A DNA stretch of 64,000 nucleotides, taken from the NCBI GenBank assembly GCA_030068145.1, contig JAPJBO010000032.1, forward strand, positions 434,001 through 498,000, read 5' to 3'. The position numbers and the translations under genes were made by a program. This document shows, one piece after another, positions 57,813-64,000 of the stretch; the first letter of the stretch is position 1; every line of letters begins with the position of its first letter. Under the pieces are notes generated by a model. That model saw only the letters and a program-made list of their open reading frames with translations, searched no databases and was not told the origin of the DNA. The DNA is from Diplonema papillatum. Its lineage: Eukaryota > Euglenozoa > Diplonemea > Diplonemida > Diplonemidae.

Positions 57813-58457
57813 ATGCGAACACATCTCGCGCAGCTCGGAGGAGCGATAGTTGCCGGCTGCGGCATTCTTGCGGTGACGGGCGACGAAACGATACGAAAGG
57901 AGCTGCGGTCATTCAACTACCCGCCCGATGTTATAAACGCAGTACCCCTGCTGCAGATTGCTGCGGGCGCAGCGCTCTTCAAAGGAGCGTACATGGGAAG
58001 CCAGTTGATGCTGTTCACTTCGGGCGCCGGCTGCTATAGCGTAGCGAGGAGAGCTTTCGAAGCCGACAACGAGTTTCAACGCAACGCCGAACTCGCCTGG
58101 GTGTGTGTCTGTCTGCGTAACAGAGTGATGGTTGGACGTGTAGATCAAGTTCTGCCCTCAATCAATATGCCATAGGATCTAATTTCATTTCCTGTTCCGC
58201 AAAGCACACGTAAGACCCACAGCCAACACACCACACAGGCTGTGATCGAGGGCTTCACTTTCATCGTATTGTCACGTTGGGGATACGGCGGCCAGCCGCG
58301 TACGGGACTTGTGCGGATGCCGGAAGACTTAGCCGTGTTTGGAGCGGGCGCTTGCTCTGCTTCAGGCATCCACTGGTACTCCGGTCGGAAGCCGTACTGG
58401 ATAGGCTGGGATCCTGATTTGCTACGCCTCCTGGGACAGGAGGAGCCGCCGTCGTGA
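57813..58457 (+). CDS. Small multi-pass membrane protein, DoxX-like, two exons
   Basis: Exon 1 57813-58100 (ATG to a GTGTGT donor) and exon 2 58239-58457 (acceptor ACACAG) are phase 0; 168 residues. Three to four hydrophobic stretches are visible: 'GGAIVAGCGILAV' (9-21), 'AVPLLQIAAGAALF' (42-55), 'GSQLMLFTSGAGC' (61-73) and 'VIEGFTFIVLS' (98-108). The second follows 'FNYPPDVIN', recalling the G-x-P and E/Q-x-x-G-G layout of DoxX-type proteins, which are small four-helix membrane proteins of poorly known function. The C-terminus is soluble and rich in Trp/Gly. Family assignment is tentative; the two-exon structure and coding status are better supported. The frame is open upstream of the ATG but out of this style. 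Confidence 0.65.
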
Positions 58458-58763
58458 AGGCCTGAAAAAGTCAAAGCGAGGCGCAGCACAGCACGAACAC
58501 TGAACGTCAGCGTCTTTCCAAATGCAGGGGCTCTTGCGTCCTGCATCTAACAGTTCTTGGACAAGCCACTGGCCCCGAGTCTGTGAGAAAAGACGAAAGC
58601 TGATTGCTTTGTTGCGTTTCTCAATAGATCGTTCCATCCGACAGCAACAACTTTGGTGTCCCACTGCCAGCCTAATTCGATGTCAAGGAAAACAGGAAAA
58701 CAGACAAGATCAGCCTGAGAGGGCTTGTGATTGCCAAAGCGTATTTAACCTCGTCCTTGTATA

Positions 58764-59528
58764 GTACGTGCGCTCGGCTAAGGCCGGCGCGTGGCGAGAC
58801 TGGAGGTGGCAGTTAAAGTTCGGGGAACAGCAAAGTTCGGGCGAAGCTAAGTTCGGGCGAAGCTAAGTTCGGGCGAAGCTAAGTTCGGGCAATGCTAAGT
58901 TCTGGTGAAGCTAAGTTCGAGTGATGCTAAGTTCGGGCGTTGCTAAGTTCTGGTGCTAAGCGCTGGTACTAAAAAAAGTTCGGGCACGAAGCGAAGTTCG
59001 TAGTAAAGTCCGGGTGAAGCCAAGGTCGGTGCTCGTACCCCGGGGGGGACACCCCCCCCCGACGCACCGAGTACGGGAAAGGTTTGGCGCTGATACCCGG
59101 GGGGGGACACCCCCTCCGACCCACCGGGCACGGGTAAAGTTTGGCGCTCGTACCCGGGGGGGCCGCCCCCCCCGGACCCCCCCCGTCGGCCCTCTCCTGG
59201 GGCCGACGGGGTAACCCAAATACCGCGAGATACTGAGAAACTCCGCAAACACGCAAACTTCGGGCACATTAGAACCCGAAACGCAACAAACCTCGAAAAC
59301 AATCCCCGACCGGGAAAATGTCACGGGCGGGGTCCGAACCCGGGCCACCATGCCCGCAAGCCTTCGCCCAACCACTCTGCCACCAGTACGCATATCGGAT
59401 GGGGAGGAAAAAGCTAGCTCTGCACTATAATCCAGTCCAAAAACAAAACACTTTTTCACACATTAAAGCCGGGTTGGCTCGAATAGAGGCTATTCACATT
59501 GCATGTTCATAGGACCTCCAGTCTCGAA
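58764..59528 (-). mobile_element. Composite tRNA-module element, copy 6 (full length)
   Basis: Begins with the tail 'gtacgtgcgctcgg' and 'gcgagactggagg', then about 10 array units (58815-58960), a private 57-bp repeat block, the conserved body, a tRNA-like module in antisense ('cggggtccgaacccgggcca' to 'ccactctgccacc') and the end 'cctccagtctcg' at 59528. Confidence 0.72.
59035..59215 (+). repeat. 57-bp tandem repeat, 3 copies, inside element copy 6
   Basis: Units 'ggcgctcgtacccggggggg' plus 'acacccc...gacccaccggg' repeated three times, with long G and C runs. Confidence 0.8.
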
Positions 59529-59928
59529 AACTTATCCTTTCACGGATATTATATAAATCACCGGGTATCATTTACTCTTTCAAAGAGCTTCGGCTGTGTT
59601 AACTTCCCTCAAATGGAGATTTTAGGGTCTCCGGGTGACGTTTGTTAAAAGGGTTCTCTCAGAGCAAGTAAACTCTGCTTTGTGGGTGCGGGTTGTTTCT
59701 GTGATGTACACTTTCATCCGTCTTAAGGTTGAATTTGAAATTCAATTTAGCTCTCCAGCGAGCTATCCCGCTCTTGGGAAACCCATAGGGTATCCCTATC
59801 CAGGACATTTCTCTACCCGTTTTTTTGCACAAGCGAACTTTAACTATAAAAACTGCTGGTCAGGGAATTGAACCACCCTGAACTCCACTGCTTGCTGACT
59901 CGACCATGTGGAGACCTACGGCGAGGAA

Positions 59929-60147
59929 ATGCGGAACTCGCGTTGGCTCAGAAGGGCCCTCACTGCAGGAGGAACGAGGTCCACGATGCTGCGTCGCATC
60001 GACGCAACGATGCCTTTCATAGATCCGAGAGTTTGCGGGAGTTGCCCAGACAGAGGAACAGCAGCCGCAGAAGGGGGCCCGGACAATGAAGCCGAAGGAA
60101 CATCAGCAAACGGCTGGGACTATTGGCTGAGTGAAGGCGCGCGATAG
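59929..60147 (+). CDS. Hypothetical 72-residue protein or exon
   Basis: ATG frame with protein-like composition: a basic amphipathic start (MRNSRWLRRALTAGG, compatible with an organelle-targeting peptide), 'MPFIDPRVCGSCPDRG' with two Cys, an acidic linker and the end 'NGWDYWLSEGAR'. Stop codons bound it tightly and no splice partner was found. Family not recognised. Confidence 0.4.
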   Translation: MRNSRWLRRALTAGGTRSTMLRRIDATMPFIDPRVCGSCPDRGTAAAEGGPDNEAEGTSANGWDYWLSEGAR

Positions 60148-60495
60148 GGCTATACAGGGCGATTGTGGAAGCTGACGACAGTACGATTGCTTTCTTTAGT
60201 GAGGTTCTTCCTGCAGCTTTTTCGGGGTGTTCAGCGAGTTCTCGGCCCGGATGACAGGGGTAGGTATATCGCGTATTTTAGTGACAATCTCTTGCTATGA
60301 GACTGACGAAGAGCTCCAACGCTTCTCGATCCTCCTGACGGCACGTAGGCAAGTTTGCTTACAATCTGACAATCTAACCTCAGAAAGCGACAAAAGGTGA
60401 ACAGGTGTCACACCACATTACCCCTCCCCCCACCCCCCACCCCTCCAAAAAGCAACAACGGCGAACCAAGCCGCCCTCAGCGAAAAAAATCCGGA

Positions 60496-61491
60496 ATGGA
60501 TAAGGTGCCTTTCTTAGTGAAGAAGAGTGGCGGAGCCGGATTCCGTGAGGCGGCGCGGCTGCTGCGCAGTGATGCATCGAAGGCGTACATCAGGAACGCA
60601 CCGATCAGCGAAGTGGATTCCGAAGGCGTAGCCCGTATGGTCCACTCGCTTGAAAGGAAGTCGGCCACCTGCCTTGACATGCGCCGCTGGGCACCCGTCG
60701 TGAACACACAAGTGCTGCGCGCGTGTGGTAGCAGCGTTGCCGCGAATAAGTCGATTCCGCCTGTTTACCGCACGTGGGTAGCCCCGGCGTTGCCCCAGCA
60801 AGCAGCGCCGCACCCGGCGAGCCACGATATGTTCGCCACGGACGCCCTCCGGCTGACCCTTTCCCGCATCCAGCGTGCCTGCGGCCTGTGCCCTGCGAAA
60901 CCCGAGCCGTACACGTTCACCCTGGCGCACCCTGACTATTCGCGCAGCTTTCTCATCCCCGGCCAATTCACGCTCTCCCGCCAGCCGATTGTCACCGAAA
61001 CCGACCAGATCTGCGTTCCCGGCGTGCAAGTGAGCATCTACGTCACTGCCCCTTCGATAAGTGATGCGCAACCAACGGATTTGTCTTCAGCCCTCGGCCT
61101 CCTGAGCGTGCACCCTTCGATATCGCTTTCAGACGTCATCTCGTTGTCTTCTGCGTTGGTGCAATTGCCCGCGCTCAGCATGCAATACACAGAGGCCCGC
61201 TCTGCTGCGAAGGCGTTGGCAATGGTGCTGCAAAACGGCGGACTGTCCTGTCGCGTTAAGGGCACCACGATTCGAGTTCGCGGACTGGACCCTGCGGCGT
61301 TGCACGCTTGCGGGATCTGGTGCAATGACGCTTCCTCTGCTCGTGGAGACGCGGTAGAGCTCCACTTGCAGTCTTTGGTGTCTCGCGGCCTAAAGTCGTC
61401 AGACTTGAAGAAACTTGCGAGCATCCTCCTCAACGTCAACTCTCGCAGTCGTGTTGAAGTTGCTACTCTGAGCCTTCAGCTGTCATCGTAA
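60496..61491 (+). CDS. Hypothetical protein of 331 residues, probably organellar
   Basis: Single open frame from the ATG at 60496; frame open a little further upstream (Pro-rich, no ATG), so the ATG is chosen. Start MDKVPFLVKKSGGAGFREAA, basic helices to about 90, a Pro/Ala-rich middle with paired Cys (CGLCPAK, about 135), a beta-rich stretch (170-195), and a C-terminal region of short Leu/Ser helices ('DLSSALGLLSVHPSISLSDV', 'LSSALVQLPALSMQYTEARS', 'KSSDLKKLASILLNVNSRSR'), which could be helical repeats of the kind found in organellar RNA-binding proteins (inference). Conserved-looking GC-rich codons across the full length support coding. Family not recognised. Confidence 0.6.
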   Translation: MDKVPFLVKKSGGAGFREAARLLRSDASKAYIRNAPISEVDSEGVARMVHSLERKSATCLDMRRWAPVVNTQVLRACGSSVAANKSIPPVYRTWVAPALPQQAAPHPASHDMFATDALRLTLSRIQRACGLCPAKPEPYTFTLAHPDYSRSFLIPGQFTLSRQPIVTETDQICVPGVQVSIYVTAPSISDAQPTDLSSALGLLSVHPSISLSDVISLSSALVQLPALSMQYTEARSAAKALAMVLQNGGLSCRVKGTTIRVRGLDPAALHACGIWCNDASSARGDAVELHLQSLVSRGLKSSDLKKLASILLNVNSRSRVEVATLSLQLSS

Positions 61492-61639
61492 CGCGGCTTT
61501 GGATTTACATCTGAATGACACCTCAATACAAAAAAAGTTGTCGACAACTAACAAGTAAAAGGATAAAACAAAACTACGCACTTCTTTACACTAACTGCTT
61601 TTGTGGATACACGACACAAATGCGCAGGTAGCCCAGCAG

Positions 61640-61800
61640 CATGGCACTCTTGCGCGGTCTGGCAGCGTCGTACGGCTGCCTCAAGTCGTCAAGTTTGAGG
61701 AAGCTCACCGACGTGCGTCAATACCAATCCCGTGTTCAAGTTGCGCCGAAGAGCTAGCAGCCTGTAGTGTCTTGTGGCCTCAGCAGAATAGCAGCAGCGA
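61640..61800 (+). pseudogene. Diverged copy of the 3' end of the preceding gene
   Basis: 'ctcaagtcgtcaagtttgag' and 'ccgtgttcaagttgcgcc' (61680-61755) parallel 'ctaaagtcgtcagacttgaa' and 'cgtgttgaagttgctact' in the gene's last 110 bp, in the same order, with indels. The reading frame is destroyed. Confidence 0.55.
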
Positions 61801-62421
61801 GGCGCCCTCACATGCTTTTTTGAGGATCTTAGTTCGTAGTTGTAGTGATATAAACGAAGAAGCATCACCGCTCGAGGCAGCGGGTTCATTGCGAAGCGGC
61901 CTCCACTAGGGAACAGGTCTGCGTGGTTGTGACGAAAGTGGCCCGCACAGTTAAGACGACTCAGCCTTTGTCTGCTGAGTCCCCTTTCCGGGGTGAAAGT
62001 ATCTATCAGCGTGTCGTGCTCGAAGGACGTAGGCGCGTGTGTTTCAGGTGACGGTGATTCTTTCTAGCTACGATGTGAGGCAGAACACAAGGCAGAGCAG
62101 AATTGTTCTTTGAATGGTACGTTTGGGTTTCCCGAAGGATTTCATGCCTGTTACTGAGGATTTCATGCCTGTTAGTGTCAATTACCTGGCAGATACGGTC
62201 AAAAACAGCGGGAGGGGTGTCAAAAATCATATTTTTGGGACACTTTGTACCGTTAAAGTTTGTACTTAGACAGTTTAGCTTTCGGTCAGTCCTGGTTAAT
62301 TTTGTTTGGATGACGCTGGCCTGCACGTGGTGTACTGAAGTTGTGCACCCTTTGGAAGTCGCTCAAAGAGTGGAGAAGAACCAAGTGATCATAAAACGGA
62401 AGAAGAAGAAGAACAAAAACG

Positions 62422-62565
62422 CCGCTCCTGGTCCAGGAACGTGACTGTCAACCACAGCTTGCAAAGCTTGAGTCGGAGGCAGCACAGTGCCACAACCCGT
62501 CCGCTCTGCCCTGCGGCTGACCGTCTCGACGAGCTTGTGTTTAGCGCGAGCGCCAAGCCCCAAGG
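62422..62565 (-). ncRNA. Conserved repeat unit, possible Pol III transcript, copy B
   Basis: Near-identical to 51121-51263 over about 120 bp, then diverging. As in copy A, the minus strand reaches a T-run directly after 'gagcggc'; on the plus strand a purine-rich tract precedes it. Confidence 0.35.
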
Positions 62566-63189
62566 TGCGCCAAGCCTTGATGCTTTTGTTTGGGAAATCG
62601 GTAGCCACTCGACCCGTAGGCCCGTGGCTCTGCAGTACCGCCGAACACGTGAAGCTTGGCTCCCGTGTAGCAGGCTTTCCCTAATACCTCATGAAACGGA
62701 GGAAAAAGTAATAACGCTAAACAGAAGCGGTGCGCCAAACAGAGAATACCAAGTTGTCGTCTAATGCCATCCTAGCCAGGTGTCGGCTCGCCCCAGACTC
62801 GTCTTCACTCGTCTTCACTCTCCCTCACTCGCCCTTCACTCGCCCGCAGTACCATGCAGGGTCAGGGTTTTGTGCCTTTCCGTCCCACTCAGGTGCAGGG
62901 GTTAACCACGAAAATTACGAAATACCCCGCCGCCACGAAAACCCCCATTTTGGTGGAGAAACACGTGTTGGGGGGAAAAAGGCAGCAGAGAAGTTACCCG
63001 CGCTAAGCGTGACGGCGTCTTCTCGATGACGCACGCCATCGAGAAGATACGCTGCGCCACCATGGATCCGCAGACATTCGTCAACTGACTATTTCTGCGA
63101 ATGCATGGTGGTGACACTTTTCGACAAACGACAACGACGCCGACAATGACAACCTGGAAGCTCCCGACGTGTGCACTGTGTGAGGGCAG

Positions 63190-63410
63190 AGTGTGCTACC
63201 TTGGCCCACGGAGGGCGAGTCTGGGGCGAGTTTGGGGGCTCGAAGGCCCTGGGGCGAGTCGCGACTCGCCCGCCACCTATGCCTAGCGGGTTTTACCGTC
63301 GGCACATGAAGGGTGAACTTTTCCGGTGTCACCCAATACCATCAGGTGTAAATTTGTTGCATTAGTGTGATTGTCAGGCCTTCGACTACCCTGAGCAACG
63401 CAGTACGCAC
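63190..63410 (+). repeat. About 190-bp dispersed repeat, copy 2
   Basis: Inverse orientation of the 55.69-kb copy; blocks 'gcctagcgggttttaccgtc', 'ccggtgtcacccaataccat', 'gtcaggccttcgactaccct' are shared in order. Confidence 0.75.
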
Positions 63411-64000
63411 ACTCCGTGTCTACGTCACAGCAGATGGAACGCGTTTGTTGCGCCGCCGCGGAGGCGGCCTACAAGTGGGTGTCGTTGTGGCCTCCGGCCG
63501 GAGCCATCGTTGGATGACCCTTCGCTCGTTTCTTCGCGTTTGCGTCGGTTCGCGCCCGGGTGGACGCAGCCAGGGGCTGCGCATTGGGCGGCGTTCGTCG
63601 GGCGGGGGTGTTGGCCCGGAGTTGCGGCGTTGGCAGTTGAGACCATCAGGTGAACGAGGGTCATACCTACCCTCCCCCGTACCCCCTTTTGTGCAAGAAA
63701 CCGCAAGGGGCGACGTACATAAGGATTTGCAGAGGTCATCTGAGCCTCGGCTGGGGGGAGACGTCCTCAGCAGCCACGACCAACCCGAGACAGAACGCTG
63801 GGCTATATTGCAAGGTACCAGATGCTGAAAGACCTGCCCGACTTCGAAAACCCCCAGTCTCTCAGGGCAGGTCTTTGAGGAAACTTGGAGGAGACTTGCG
63901 ACTCTAACCAATGAAAATGCACCGTGCGACTCCAACCGAAAATTTCTACAATGAAAATGCCTTGCGATTCTAACACCGAACACCTGCCTACCTCAGGACC

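Larger units (their letters stand above)
61801..64000. other. Intergenic region to the window end
   Basis: Contains the repeat copies at 62.15 kb (MITE centre), 62.42 kb and 63.19 kb. From 63.43 kb GC-rich DNA is open on both strands, without motifs; possibly the edge of another gene or repeat. Nothing firm can be called. Confidence 0.45.

Noticed and set aside
63420..63983. 187-residue minus-strand frame at the window end
   Set aside because: Open on both strands because of GC-rich composition; no domain, splice site or start context to support it.

Overview
The window is nuclear DNA of an unidentified unicellular eukaryote. Genes are split by spliceosomal introns of about 0.14-2 kb whose splice points can be read from reading-frame continuity. 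There are no bacterial-style operons. Coding exons are GC-rich, and the long intergenic spacers are crowded with DNA transposons, MITE-like inverted repeats, tRNA-derived repeats and minisatellites. I see no lineage-defining gene, so I leave the organism at 'repeat-rich protist'. No rRNA gene, intact tRNA gene, CRISPR array or organellar DNA was recognised.

Left block (1-18 kb), gene-dense, all on the + strand: (i) the 3' part of a gene for a very long disordered protein; (ii) a six-exon gene, solved here to a 778-residue protein with two EF-hands and a C-terminal mono-ADP-ribosyltransferase fold; (iii) a six-exon gene for a 1772-residue ABCC/MRP-type full ABC transporter with an apparent CAP-Gly domain in its N-terminal cytoplasmic part. 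In both exon chains every phase matches and the summed length is a multiple of three.

Middle block (18-45 kb), mostly repeats: polyC-bounded insertions, hairpins, a decayed hAT transposon with its dimerisation-domain fragment, and a pogo-like TIR transposon with a frameshifted DDE transposase plus a matching MITE. Three genes sit inside: a two-exon gene for a protein with two PP1-docking (RVxF-type) motifs, a short membrane-anchored ORF, and an intronless two-domain GNAT acetyltransferase that looks bacterial.

Right block (45-64 kb): a 2.5-kb element with 33-bp terminal inverted repeats carrying a zinc-ribbon-like ORF and the core-binding part of a tyrosine-recombinase-like protein; a two-exon PPR-like gene with a repeat element in its intron; a two-exon small membrane protein (DoxX-like); and several genes of unknown function. 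Six copies of one unusual element lie between 38 and 60 kb. It combines short inverted ends, a tRNA-like Pol III module and a variable array of about 16-bp units.

The genes do not form an obvious pathway. The main interest is the two new-looking domain architectures (CAP-Gly/ABCC and EF-hand/ART), the composite tRNA-module element, the recombinase-like TIR element, and an unusual splice-donor consensus.
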